NCBI GenBank assembly: GCA_030427865.1
Contig: JAUICK010000001.1
Coordinates: 310,001 to 374,000 of the forward strand
Source: Bacteroidia bacterium
GTDB lineage: Bacteria > Bacteroidota > Bacteroidia > Flavobacteriales > Flavobacteriaceae
Reading direction: 5' to 3'
Length of the DNA stretch: 64,000 nucleotides
In this document: in pieces, positions 53,291 to 62,412 of the stretch
How the letters are laid out: each line of letters opens with the position of its first letter
How positions within the stretch are numbered: position 1 is the first letter of the stretch
The notes under the pieces: model-generated
Databases searched by the model: none
Seen by the model: only the letters and a program-made list of their open reading frames with translations
Told to the model about the DNA's origin: nothing
Position numbers and translations under genes: made by a program

Positions 53291-54724
53291 TTAATGATGA
53301 TCTGATGATTCACCTCTATGTTCGATATTATAGTAATGGAAATGTTCACTTTCTTCTAAGTAAGGGTTTCCTTGTGGTATAGGATTTGCTTTTGCAAACG
53401 AACTAAATGTTGCATAAATAAAGATACCTATAAAGAATAATAATGAACTTATTTCTGGAATTCCAAAAGACCATTGTGCTCCAACTGTTGCTGGCATTAC
53501 CATAACAAAAATATCTATATAATGACCTGCAAGTATTACTAAACCTCCAATTACTACAAACCAAGGAATACTCTTAAAATCACTATTTAATAACAATAAT
53601 ATTGGGAACGCAAAGTTCATACCTACCATTGCTAAGAACGGTAATTTGTATTCGTTAAATCTTGCTACGAAATAAGTCGTTTCTTCAGGAATATCAGCAT
53701 ACCAAATTAACATAAATTGAGCGAACCATAAATAGGTCCAGAATACTGAAAAACCAAACATAAATTTCGCTAAATCGTGAATATGACTATCATTTACGGC
53801 TGGTAATGCTCCTTTAGAACGTAAGTAAATTGTTACAAATGCTATTACAGTTAAAGCACTTACTAATAAACTTGCTAAAACATACCATCCAAATAATGTA
53901 GAGAACCAGTGTGGGTCTAATCCCATAATCCAATCCCATGACATCATAGATTCTGTAATCATAAAAATAAAGATAAAAACTACAGAAGAATTATAATTAA
54001 ACTTAAATGTTTTACCTCCATCGTTAGCAGTATCTTCTTTGATAGAGTTCTTTCTAATCATCCATCTGTAAACATTCCAAAGTAATAAATAAACAACACT
54101 TCTAATGGCCCAACCTGGAACATTCATCCACCAAGATTTACCATCTACAATAGCATCATAGTTTTCACTTGTTGGGTCAAAAACGCCTTCTGCCATCCAA
54201 GGGAACATATGATTCCAGTGCATAACAGCAGCTACAACAACAATTAACATTATAATTGATGTTGGCACTAAATTGGCAGTAATTGCTTCCATAACTCTAA
54301 ACAAAACAATAGACCAACCTGATTGCGCAACTCTTTGAGCCGCATAGAAAGCTAATACTAATAATGAAATTCCTAAAAAGAAAAATAACGATACATATAA
54401 AGCTGACCAAGGTTTGTTTTGCAATTGATGAAAAACATGCTCATCGTGTGCTGCATCATGATGCGCTCCGTGAGTATTTTGCGCATCAGAATGATGATTA
54501 TCTGTAGCGTTATGATGATCGTTTCCTTCTTGTGCATGGGCATCTTTTTTTACCTCGCCATGAGAAGCGCCATGGCTATCTCCATGTGAAGCTTGATGCG
54601 CTATAATTTCTTTTGCTTCTTCAACAGTTTTTGGTGCTGAGTAAAAACTATAAGCAATCCCCACTAAACCAACAACGATTAGTGCTAATGAGAATGTTTT
54701 TAATTTACCTGAGAATTGATACAT
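53291..54724 (-). CDS. actF: Alternative complex III subunit ActF
   Basis: A 477-residue NrfD-like membrane protein, homologous to ActC, with about ten helices: WSALYVSLFFFLGISLLVLAFY, YVLASLLVSALTVIAFVTIYL, GFSVFWTYLWFAQFMLIWYADIPEE and others. It belongs to the quinol-binding and proton-translocating membrane part. Between helix 1 and 2 is a long His-rich insert (about residues 43-101, 15 His in about 59 positions, DHHNATDNHHSD-like), not seen in ActC; it may bind metal or mediate contacts. Operon spacing to actE is 26 nt. Confidence 0.9.
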   Translation of the reverse strand: MYQFSGKLKTFSLALIVVGLVGIAYSFYSAPKTVEEAKEIIAHQASHGDSHGASHGEVKKDAHAQEGNDHHNATDNHHSDAQNTHGAHHDAAHDEHVFHQLQNKPWSALYVSLFFFLGISLLVLAFYAAQRVAQSGWSIVLFRVMEAITANLVPTSIIMLIVVVAAVMHWNHMFPWMAEGVFDPTSENYDAIVDGKSWWMNVPGWAIRSVVYLLLWNVYRWMIRKNSIKEDTANDGGKTFKFNYNSSVVFIFIFMITESMMSWDWIMGLDPHWFSTLFGWYVLASLLVSALTVIAFVTIYLRSKGALPAVNDSHIHDLAKFMFGFSVFWTYLWFAQFMLIWYADIPEETTYFVARFNEYKLPFLAMVGMNFAFPILLLLNSDFKSIPWFVVIGGLVILAGHYIDIFVMVMPATVGAQWSFGIPEISSLLFFIGIFIYATFSSFAKANPIPQGNPYLEESEHFHYYNIEHRGESSDHH

Positions 54725-54750
54725 ATCTTTCGTATTCTATCTTTTTGTAA

Positions 54751-55299
54751 TTATTTTGCTAAATCTGTACGTAATTTTTCTACGTATTGTACTATCTGCC
54801 AACGTTCTTTGTACGTTATTTGAGATGCATGAGAACCCATTAAATTTTTACCATGCATAATTACATGATAAATAGTTCCTGCATTAATATCTCTGTCTTT
54901 ATAGTTAGGAATTCCTGAAAATTTTTCTCTTTGAGATAAAACTCCATTTCCATCACCTTTAGTTCCATGACAAGTTGCACAATAAATATCGTACATTTTT
55001 TTTCCGTTTGCTAAATTTTCTTCAGTTGCTTCTAAAGGATTTGTTAATGTTGTTTTAGCCAACTCATACCCTTCATTAGTATCAGCAATATCGTAAGCAG
55101 GATGACCTCCTCTTGCAATAGTACCTGCAACTGGTTTTAAATTTACAGGAGCATTGTTAATTCCATCTGCTCCATTAGGATTATAAGGTACAGACTCATA
55201 CATATCTGGCATGTATTGTACCTGAGGTGTTCTTTTGTTATTACAAGAAACAATACTTGTAAAAACTACTAAAGCGATAATTAATTTAAAATTCTTCAT
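54751..55299 (-). CDS. actE: Alternative complex III cytochrome c subunit ActE
   Basis: A 182-residue lipoprotein (lipobox IVSC near residue 19). The haem site is CATCHGTKGDG near residue 107, with a C-terminal Met-ligand region (HGKNLMGSHASQ) in the class I cytochrome fold. It should accept electrons from the quinol site and pass them on, near the outer face of the inner membrane. Lies 10 nt after actD. Confidence 0.92.
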   Translation of the reverse strand: MKNFKLIIALVVFTSIVSCNNKRTPQVQYMPDMYESVPYNPNGADGINNAPVNLKPVAGTIARGGHPAYDIADTNEGYELAKTTLTNPLEATEENLANGKKMYDIYCATCHGTKGDGNGVLSQREKFSGIPNYKDRDINAGTIYHVIMHGKNLMGSHASQITYKERWQIVQYVEKLRTDLAK

Positions 55300-55309
55300 T
55301 ATCTATATA

Positions 55310-55837
55310 TTAGTGCTTGTCTACTACATTAATTTCTACAGCTCCTGTTGTTTCTAATAATGCAGTTAATTCAGCTTCATTATTATGTACAGGGATTTCC
55401 ATTAAAAAATGGTCGTCTGTAGTTCTTGGATCTGGATTTTCTGCTTCTTTAAAAGGCCATAATCTACTTCTCATATAAAAAGTAATTACCATTAAATGGG
55501 CTGCAAAAAATACGGTTAATTCAAACATAATTGGCACAAAAGCAGGCATATTTGCCCACCAAGTAAAGTTTGGTTTTCCGCCAATATCTTGTGGCCAATC
55601 TTGAATCATCATATAATTGGTCATCCAAATGGCAACTGCCAAACCTGTAATACCATACATAAAAGCTGTAATTGCTAATCTTGTTGGTGCTAATCCCATA
55701 GCTTTATCTAAACCGTGCACTGGGAAAGGACAAAATACTTCTTCTATATGATGATGTTCTGCTTTCACAGCTTTTACGGCATCCATTAGGATTTCGTCAT
55801 CATTATAAAACGCGTGAATAACTTTCGATGATTCCAT
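55310..55837 (-). CDS. actD: Alternative complex III subunit ActD (DUF3341)
   Basis: 175 residues. A cytoplasmic N-terminal segment carries the DUF3341 motif VKAVKAEHHHIEEVFCPFPVHGLDKAM, followed by two membrane helices (ITAFMYGITGLAVAIWM and FVPIMFELTVFFAAHLMVITF). It anchors the peripheral part; no cofactor residues are seen. Spacing to actC is 2 nt, so translation is coupled. Confidence 0.92.
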   Translation of the reverse strand: MESSKVIHAFYNDDEILMDAVKAVKAEHHHIEEVFCPFPVHGLDKAMGLAPTRLAITAFMYGITGLAVAIWMTNYMMIQDWPQDIGGKPNFTWWANMPAFVPIMFELTVFFAAHLMVITFYMRSRLWPFKEAENPDPRTTDDHFLMEIPVHNNEAELTALLETTGAVEINVVDKH

Positions 55838-55839
55838 AA

Positions 55840-57294
55840 TTATTCTTTATCTTTTTTATCTGATTTACCTTCTTTTTTAGCTACTTTAATAGCAGGTTTA
55901 GTTGGTATACCTTGTTCTCTTCTCTTCTTGTAAAACTCACCAGAAGATTTTAATATCGTTTTTACTTCCGCTTGCGCGATAACTGGGAATGTTCTTGCAT
56001 ATAATAAGAATAATACAAAGAAGAATCCTATAGTTCCAATAAAGATACCAACGTCTACAAATGTTGGTTCAAAACGCCACCAAGTAGATGGTAAATGCCC
56101 TTTACTTAACACAATTGCAATGATATCAAAACGCTCAAACCACATACCAATATTAATAAATATTGAAATGATAAAAGACCATATAAAGCTTCTTCTAATT
56201 TTCTTGAACCATAATAACTGAGGTGTTAAAATGTTAAAGAATAACAACGAATAAAATGCCCAAGCATAAGGTCCTGTTGCAGCACCTACAGATAAGTATG
56301 TGTAGTTTTCATAAGGCGATCCTGTATACCAAGCAATAAAAAACTCTGTTGCATAAGCTACAGCTACAATTCCACCTGTTAAGATGATTACAATGTTCAT
56401 ATATTCTACGTGTAAACGTGTAATATATTCTTCCATATTAGTCACCTTACGCATAATACCTAATAACGTTTGTACCATTGCAAATCCTGAAAAGATTGCT
56501 CCAGCAACGAAATAAGGAGGAAATATTGTTGAGTGCCAACCTGGATTGATGGATGTAGCAAAGTCCATAGATACAATTGTATGTACAGAAAGTACTAATG
56601 GAGTTGCTAAACCAGCCAATACTAAAGAAACTTCTTCAAAACGTTGCCAATCTTTAGCTCTACCAGACCAACCAAAACTTAATAATGCATATATTTTCTT
56701 TTGAAATGGCTTTACAGCTCTATCACGTATCATTGCAAAATCTGGTAATAAACCTGTCCACCAGAACACTAATGATACAGATAAATACGTTGAGATTGCA
56801 AAAACGTCCCATAATAATGGCGAGTTAAAGTTTACCCACAATGATCCAAATTGGTTAGGGATTGGTAAAACCCAATATCCATTCCATGGACGTCCCATGT
56901 GAATAATTGGAAACAATCCTGCTTGAAAAACGGCAAAAATTGTCATTGCTTCTGCAGAACGGTTTATAGCCATTCTCCATTTTTGACGGAATAATAAAAG
57001 TACAGCAGAAATTAAAGTTCCTGCGTGACCAATACCTACCCACCATACAAAGTTAGTGATATCCCAAGCCCATCCAATGTTCTTGCTTAATCCCCAAACT
57101 CCAATACCGGTTCCAACTGTGTAAAAGATACATCCAAATCCCCAAAGCATTGCTGCTAAAGAAATATAAAACGCCATGTACCAATTCTTATTTGCTTTTC
57201 CTTCTATAGGTTTTGCAATGTCTTCGGTAATATCGTGATAACTTTTATCACCTAATACTAAAGGTTCCCTTATGGGTGCTTCGTAATGAGACAT
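55840..57294 (-). CDS. actC: Alternative complex III subunit ActC (NrfD-like)
   Basis: A 484-residue polysulfide reductase/NrfD-type membrane protein with about ten helices. Motifs are NITNFVWWVGIGHAGTLISA, FPIIHMGRPWNGYWVLPIPNQFGSLW, FWWTGLLPDFAMIRDRA and TSINPGWHSTIFPPYFVAGAIFSG. It holds a quinol-binding site and the proton path of the complex. C-terminal tail is basic (KPAIKVAKKEGKSDKKDKE). It follows actB by about 107 nt, the one notable gap in the operon besides actA-actB; that gap contains only a low-complexity AAAGTTGAA-type stretch. Confidence 0.95.
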   Translation of the reverse strand: MSHYEAPIREPLVLGDKSYHDITEDIAKPIEGKANKNWYMAFYISLAAMLWGFGCIFYTVGTGIGVWGLSKNIGWAWDITNFVWWVGIGHAGTLISAVLLLFRQKWRMAINRSAEAMTIFAVFQAGLFPIIHMGRPWNGYWVLPIPNQFGSLWVNFNSPLLWDVFAISTYLSVSLVFWWTGLLPDFAMIRDRAVKPFQKKIYALLSFGWSGRAKDWQRFEEVSLVLAGLATPLVLSVHTIVSMDFATSINPGWHSTIFPPYFVAGAIFSGFAMVQTLLGIMRKVTNMEEYITRLHVEYMNIVIILTGGIVAVAYATEFFIAWYTGSPYENYTYLSVGAATGPYAWAFYSLLFFNILTPQLLWFKKIRRSFIWSFIISIFINIGMWFERFDIIAIVLSKGHLPSTWWRFEPTFVDVGIFIGTIGFFFVLFLLYARTFPVIAQAEVKTILKSSGEFYKKRREQGIPTKPAIKVAKKEGKSDKKDKE

Positions 57295-57309
57295 ATTTAT
57301 TACTTAATT

Positions 57310-57395
57310 TTATAATTTTAGTTAAAAGTTGAATGTTTTTAAAGTTGAAAAGTAGTTTTTTTTGACTTTTTAACTCTGAACTTTAAAACTTTCTA
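57310..57395. repeat. Low-complexity AAAGTT intergenic stretch, actB-actC
   Basis: GTTAAAAGTTGAATG, AAAGTTGAAAAGTAG, GACTTTTTAACTCTGAACTTTAAAACTTTC: degenerate AAAGTTGAA units in both orientations in the gap between actB and actC. AAAAGTTGAA (57322) and TTTTTAACTC (57367) could pair weakly. A similar stretch is at 29290-29325. Confidence 0.4.
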
Positions 57396-57401
57396 ACTCA
57401 T

Positions 57402-60400
57402 TTACGCTTCGTTTGTATTTTTAACTTTAACTTGATAGATTACATTCGGCTTTGTCTGTAAATAATCTAACACGCCGTAAGCTCTTTTATCTTCTACTAA
57501 TGATGCAACTTGATCTTTCTCGTTATTAATATCACCAAAAACCATTGCACCTGTTGTACAAGCTGATGAACAAGCTGTTTCAAACTCATCTGTATTTACA
57601 GCTCTTCCTTCTTTTTTCGCTTTTAAAATTGTTGCTTGTGTCATTTGAATACACATAGAACATTTTTCCATAACTCCTCTAGAACGAACTACCACATCTG
57701 GATTTAACACCATCTTACCATATTCATTATTCATATTGAAGTCAAACTCGTTATTATTTGCATAATTAAACCAGTTAAAACGACGAACTCTATATGGACA
57801 GTTGTTTGCACAATATCTTGTACCTACACATCTGTTGTATGCCATTTGGTTTTGACCTTGACGACCATGTGATGTTGCTGCCACAGGACAAACCGTCTCA
57901 CAAGGAGCATGATTACAGTGCTGACACATCATTGGTTGGAAAGTTACCTCAGGATTTTCTGCTTCAGTTTCTAATGCTTCATACATTTTACCTCTACTTA
58001 ATCCTAATTCTTTAGCTTCTTCTCTTGTTTCTACTTCAGAAGAATAATATCTATCAATACGCAACCAGTGCATATCTCTACCAACTCTTACTTCTTTTTT
58101 ACCTACAACTGGCACATTGTTTTCTGCATGACATGCAACTACACAAGCACCACAACCTGTACAAGAAGTTAAATCTATTGATAAATTAAAGTGATGACCA
58201 ACTTCTCTGTTATGCTCATCCCATAAATCAATAGTATTTGCTTCTACTTCATTATGATCATAAGAAACATAAGCTGGTTTATTCCAACCATTTTTATGAT
58301 CTTTAGGATCTACAGTTTTGTATTCTTTTAGTGAAGCAACTTTTAAGATATCATGACGACCTGCAATTGTTTTTTGTACTTGAGTACAAGCAAATTGATG
58401 CGTTCCTGATACTTTTTCTATTGTAACTCCATATTGAATATTATTGCCTCCTTTATATAAAGGATACGCATTAACACCCACTTGCATTTCTTCTTTTAAT
58501 CCAAAAGTTTTTCCAAAACCAAGTGCTAAACCAACAGAGCCTTTCGCCTGTCCTGGTTGAATCATAACTGGAACAGTTACGGAAACTCCGTTTACAGTTA
58601 CTTTTGCATAATCACCATCTATAGCGCCATTATCTTTTACAGGATTTGCAAAACCTAATTCTCTGGCATCTGCCATAGACATGGTTAAGTAGTTATCCCA
58701 AGAAGCTCTTGTAATTGGATCAGGAAATTCTTGTAACCAAGGATTGTTTGCTTGTTTACCATCACCTAAACCAGTTTTAGTATATAAGTTTAATTCAAAA
58801 CCTGATGCTTTATTTGCTGAACTTGACAATTTAGCTGCCACATCAGAAATTACCTCTAAGGTATCAAATACAAAATCTGTATTTTCTACAACTTCTTTGG
58901 TAAAGAATCCATTGTGTAACGCAGTATTCCAAGAACTACCGTTTAAAACATTCGCAGAAGCAAAGGATTTTAAATAATCGTAATATTTTGTAGCATTTCC
59001 AGACCATTTTAATAAGGTATCTTGAACTTGACGTGTATTAAATAAAGGCTGAATTGTTGGTTGCATTAAACCATAAGTAACTTCATCAAATTGAGTATCT
59101 CCCCAAGATTCTAAGAAATGTGGAGTTGGTAATGCAAAATTAGAAGCGTTTACAGTGGCATTGTTTTCTGTTGATAATGCTACTGATAATTCTAATTTTT
59201 TCAATCCATCAGAAAAGTCTGATGCATTAGATAAAGAATAAACAGGGTCTACATTGTAAGAAATTAATCCTGCAATTTTACCTGCTTTCATATCTGAAAC
59301 GAATTGAGCAACTTCAGCATCATTTCCTTGACGGATATTTAATGTATTTACAGTGTCAATAATTTCACTATTTAATGCTTTGTTAATTGCTAAAGCAACT
59401 AATTGCGCATTTTTATCGTTCAATCCTGTTAAAACAACACCTTTAGAACCCGATTTCTTTAATTCCGTTGCCATTTTCTTTACATCAGCATCAACAGGAG
59501 TTGATTTTGATGCTACAGCACTTCCCGTAATTGCGTTGTATAAATTGAGTAATGCAAATACTTGATCAGAAGGTTTTACAACCACTCTCTTATCAGCATT
59601 AGCACCAGTTAAAGACATATTACTTTCAAACTGAACGTGGTAAGACATTGATCCAGTTTCTGGCTTTCTTCCATTTATGTAAGATTTTTCAAATCCTCCG
59701 TGAAAATCACCTAAAAAATCTGCTCCAAAAGAAACAATTGTTTTTGCTTTGTCTAAATGATAGTTTGGTAATGCACGTTTACCATACATTGCCTTAAAAG
59801 CATCAGCAGCACCAGATTCTGAAACTGCATCATAAATAACGTGTTTTACATTAGGATTTGCAGCAATAAATTCTTCAACAATTTTATCTGTAGAAGGACT
59901 TGCCATTGTTCCTGTTAACAAAACAACTACTTTATTTGCTTCTTTTAGTTCGTTTAATTTTACACCAATTTCCTTATCTGCATCTGCCCAAGAAATTTCA
60001 GCACCTGCTTTCGTAGGATTTTTTAAACGTAATTTTTCATCATATAAAGAAAGAACAGCAGCTTGCACTCTTGCACTTGTTGTTCCGTTAGCTTCTTTGT
60101 TTGGCATAATTTGAATTGGACGACCTTCGCGTGTTTTAACCAACACATTTGCAAAATCGTAACCATCTGCCATAGAAGTAGCGTACCAATCTGCAACTCC
60201 AGGAATTACATCATTAGGTTTTACAACATAAGGAATAGACTTTCTAACTGGTCCTTCACAAGCTGCTAAAGATGCAGCTGCAGTAGTGAAACCAACATAT
60301 TTTAAGAAATCTCTACGAGATGTAGAAGAGTTCTCTAACGTTTCTTTATCACCTAAAAACTGATCTGTTGGAATTTCTTCTACAAACTCGTTTTTACTCA

Positions 60401-60467
60401 ACGTTTCAACAATAGAACTATCTTTTAGTTCCTCAACACTTTTCCAGTATTTTTTGTTTGAAGCCAT
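57402..60467 (-). CDS. actB: Alternative complex III subunit ActB (molybdopterin-oxidoreductase-like, Fe-S)
   Basis: 1021 residues. A twin-arginine motif SRRDFLKYVG is at about 51-60, after a 50-residue N-terminal extension instead of at the very start, the so-called Tat-variant. Residues about 60-740 resemble molybdopterin oxidoreductases but are not expected to bind molybdenum. From about 765, four Cys clusters follow: CTGCGACVVAC, CQHCNHAPCETVCP, CVGTRYCANNCP and CSMCIQMTQ...CSSACTTG, for one [3Fe-4S] and three [4Fe-4S] centres. It faces the periplasm and takes electrons from the quinol site. Upstream of actC, downstream of actA. Confidence 0.96.
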   Translation of the reverse strand: MASNKKYWKSVEELKDSSIVETLSKNEFVEEIPTDQFLGDKETLENSSTSRRDFLKYVGFTTAAASLAACEGPVRKSIPYVVKPNDVIPGVADWYATSMADGYDFANVLVKTREGRPIQIMPNKEANGTTSARVQAAVLSLYDEKLRLKNPTKAGAEISWADADKEIGVKLNELKEANKVVVLLTGTMASPSTDKIVEEFIAANPNVKHVIYDAVSESGAADAFKAMYGKRALPNYHLDKAKTIVSFGADFLGDFHGGFEKSYINGRKPETGSMSYHVQFESNMSLTGANADKRVVVKPSDQVFALLNLYNAITGSAVASKSTPVDADVKKMATELKKSGSKGVVLTGLNDKNAQLVALAINKALNSEIIDTVNTLNIRQGNDAEVAQFVSDMKAGKIAGLISYNVDPVYSLSNASDFSDGLKKLELSVALSTENNATVNASNFALPTPHFLESWGDTQFDEVTYGLMQPTIQPLFNTRQVQDTLLKWSGNATKYYDYLKSFASANVLNGSSWNTALHNGFFTKEVVENTDFVFDTLEVISDVAAKLSSSANKASGFELNLYTKTGLGDGKQANNPWLQEFPDPITRASWDNYLTMSMADARELGFANPVKDNGAIDGDYAKVTVNGVSVTVPVMIQPGQAKGSVGLALGFGKTFGLKEEMQVGVNAYPLYKGGNNIQYGVTIEKVSGTHQFACTQVQKTIAGRHDILKVASLKEYKTVDPKDHKNGWNKPAYVSYDHNEVEANTIDLWDEHNREVGHHFNLSIDLTSCTGCGACVVACHAENNVPVVGKKEVRVGRDMHWLRIDRYYSSEVETREEAKELGLSRGKMYEALETEAENPEVTFQPMMCQHCNHAPCETVCPVAATSHGRQGQNQMAYNRCVGTRYCANNCPYRVRRFNWFNYANNNEFDFNMNNEYGKMVLNPDVVVRSRGVMEKCSMCIQMTQATILKAKKEGRAVNTDEFETACSSACTTGAMVFGDINNEKDQVASLVEDKRAYGVLDYLQTKPNVIYQVKVKNTNEA

Positions 60468-60469
60468 TT

Positions 60470-60525
60470 ATATTTAGTTATTAGTTGTTAGTTTTCAGTT
60501 ATTAGTTTTCACTAAAACCAAACTA
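60470..60525. repeat. TTAGTTATTAG-like degenerate repeats, actA-actB gap
   Basis: TTTAGTTATTAGTTGTTAG, TTTTCAGTTATTAGTTTTCAC: about four degenerate copies of a TTAGTTATTAG/GTTTTCAGTTATTAG unit in the 69-bp gap before actB. Confidence 0.4.
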
Positions 60526-60536
60526 TCTTTCTTTAA

Positions 60537-61844
60537 TTAATAGTGACACTTACCACATTCCATACCACCTAACTGAGCTGCAGTAACTTTTTCTACACCA
60601 TACTTTTTAGCTAATTGTTCATGAACTTTCGCATAGTATTCGTTTCCTTTTAAGTCTACTTTTGTCTCTCTATGGCAATCTATACACCACCCCATTGTAA
60701 GTGGAGAGTGTTGGTACAACTCTTCCATTTCTTCTACTGGGCCATGACATTTTTGACATTTAAGACCTTGAACTGTTACGTGCTGTGAGTGATTGAAATA
60801 TACAAAATCTGGTAAATTATGAACTCTCACCCATTTAACTGGTTTCGTTTCTCCTGTATACTCTAAATTGTCTGCATCCCAACCAGCGGCTTTGTATATT
60901 TTTGCAATTTCTTTATCCAACTCCTCTTTCCCAAGCACATAACCATCGCCCATATCTACAACTGTTTCTTCAGCAACTTCAGAAATATTTTTATGACAAT
61001 TCATACAAACATTTACCGAAGGAATGCCTGAATGTTTGCTGTGTTTTGCAGAAGAGTGACAATATTGACAGTCGATTTTATTATCTCCAGCGTGAATTTT
61101 ATGAGAAAATGCAATTGGTTGAATTGGTTGATATCCTTCATCTACACCAACTTTAAACAAAGTTCCGAAAACTATATAAGCACCAATCAATAATAAAAAT
61201 ATAGTTGATAGTACTTTTAAGAATGTATTTTGTTTTACTCCTTGCCAAAGCTCATGTAAATCTCTTTTAAGGTTAGATTGTGATTCTATTTTTGTGTTAC
61301 CTTTTAACTCACTCACTTGCTTTAATAGGCTTGCTATCATTAAGAAAGCAACAACAATTGCAGCAGCTAATATGTAAATTAACCATTCTGGAGCACTTGC
61401 TTTAGAAACACTTCCGCCAGTTGCATTATCTGCAACAACCTCTTTCTTTTTGAGTTCGCCAACAGTTGTGTAATACAAAATATCATCGATATTTTTATCT
61501 GATAACTGTGGAAAAGCAGTCATATTAGAGCCATTATATTCTTCAAAGATTGCAATTGCATCTGCATCTCCTGAGGCTCTTAATTCTGCATTGTTTTTAA
61601 TCCAAGCTTTTAACCAATCATTTTCTCTACGCTCTTCAATACCCGCTAATGCTGGGCCAATTAATTTCTTGTCTAATTTGTGACAAGAAGCACATAAAGA
61701 TTTAAATAATTTTTTACCTTCTTTTTGACGAGCTTCATCTATCTCTTGAGAAAAAGAGGATACGCTAAAAGCAAAAAACAAAAGGACTGTAAGACTTATA
61801 CGAAGTGTTTTGGTTAGTCTACTGTGCAATTTTACACTTTTCAT
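60537..61844 (-). CDS. actA: Alternative complex III multihaem cytochrome c subunit ActA
   Basis: A 435-residue membrane-anchored cytochrome with signal peptide (SLTVLLFFAFSVSSFSQ). An N-terminal class I monohaem domain has CASCHK near residue 51; after membrane helices at about 155-178 and 208-232 come five more CxxCH sites: CQYCHS, CMNCHK, CQKCHG, CIDCHR and CGKCHY, six haems in total. The well-studied ActA is a pentahaem protein, so the N-terminal domain is an addition. It passes electrons within the complex toward the oxidase. First gene of the ACIII-cox operon. Confidence 0.93.
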   Translation of the reverse strand: MKSVKLHSRLTKTLRISLTVLLFFAFSVSSFSQEIDEARQKEGKKLFKSLCASCHKLDKKLIGPALAGIEERRENDWLKAWIKNNAELRASGDADAIAIFEEYNGSNMTAFPQLSDKNIDDILYYTTVGELKKKEVVADNATGGSVSKASAPEWLIYILAAAIVVAFLMIASLLKQVSELKGNTKIESQSNLKRDLHELWQGVKQNTFLKVLSTIFLLLIGAYIVFGTLFKVGVDEGYQPIQPIAFSHKIHAGDNKIDCQYCHSSAKHSKHSGIPSVNVCMNCHKNISEVAEETVVDMGDGYVLGKEELDKEIAKIYKAAGWDADNLEYTGETKPVKWVRVHNLPDFVYFNHSQHVTVQGLKCQKCHGPVEEMEELYQHSPLTMGWCIDCHRETKVDLKGNEYYAKVHEQLAKKYGVEKVTAAQLGGMECGKCHY

Positions 61845-61905
61845 ATTTAAACTTTGTTTAAAAATATCTAATATAAAATGATAAAAGTCATTTTTTTTCG
61901 TTCAG

Positions 61906-61913
61906 CAAAAGTA
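61906..61913 (-). promoter_or_regulatory. -7 box of the ACIII-cox operon
   Basis: CAAAAGTA on plus reads TACTTTTG leftward, exact TAnnTTTG match, 61 nt before the actA ATG. It is the only good box upstream, so it probably drives all eight genes. Confidence 0.5.
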
Positions 61914-61985
61914 CTACATATTGCTATATTCTAAAAAAGGAAAGGAATGTTAAATATTAATTTATAATTATTCTAAATAAGCTCG

Positions 61986-62021
61986 TTTGCCAATTTATTA
62001 CTGAACTACTCGTTATTTTTG
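61986..62021 (+). promoter_or_regulatory. Promoter of the SPOR gene
   Basis: TTTG at 61986-61989, 24-nt spacer, TATTTTTG at 62014-62021; 16 nt before ATG 62038. One nucleotide longer than the usual 17-23 spacer. Confidence 0.55.
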
Positions 62022-62037
62022 CAGAAAACAGTTTAGA

Positions 62038-62406
62038 ATGAAAAAAGGATATCGAATTATATATTTGTCATTATTGCTTTGTGTTTTTAGTTTTAGCTCG
62101 TATTCTCAAAACAAAACAAACTCTTCTGATGAAGTTAAGCGTCTTATTGCCAAGAAAAGAGCTTTTAACAAAAAGTATGGATTTGGTTATCGTATACAAT
62201 TATACAATGGAAACGAGCAAAAAGCTAGAAAGCTTAGAGCTCGTTTTAGAGTTGAATTTCCTGATAAAGCTACCAAATTAGTGTATAGCGCTCCAGAATG
62301 GAAGGTTCAGGTTGGTAATTATAAAACCAAATTAGAAGCAGATAAAGATCTAATAAAGTTTCAAGAAAAATTTTCTGGTATTATTGTTGTTCCAATGGGT
62401 AAATAA
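62038..62406 (+). CDS. SPOR-domain protein
   Basis: 122 residues with signal peptide (IIYLSLLLCVFSFSSYSQ). The C-terminal half is a SPOR fold: YRIQLYNGNEQKARKLRARF, WKVQVGNYKTKLEADKDLIKF and GIIVVPMGK. SPOR domains bind denuded peptidoglycan at division sites. It is small and free of other domains. Divergent from actA and convergent with the DUF2911 gene, 6 nt apart at the stops. Confidence 0.85.
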   Translation: MKKGYRIIYLSLLLCVFSFSSYSQNKTNSSDEVKRLIAKKRAFNKKYGFGYRIQLYNGNEQKARKLRARFRVEFPDKATKLVYSAPEWKVQVGNYKTKLEADKDLIKFQEKFSGIIVVPMGK

Positions 62407-62412
62407 TTCTAT

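Noticed and set aside
57402..60467. Active molybdenum enzyme
   Set aside because: The sequence belongs to ActB of alternative complex III, which lacks the molybdopterin cofactor in studied members; context of ActA-F settles it.
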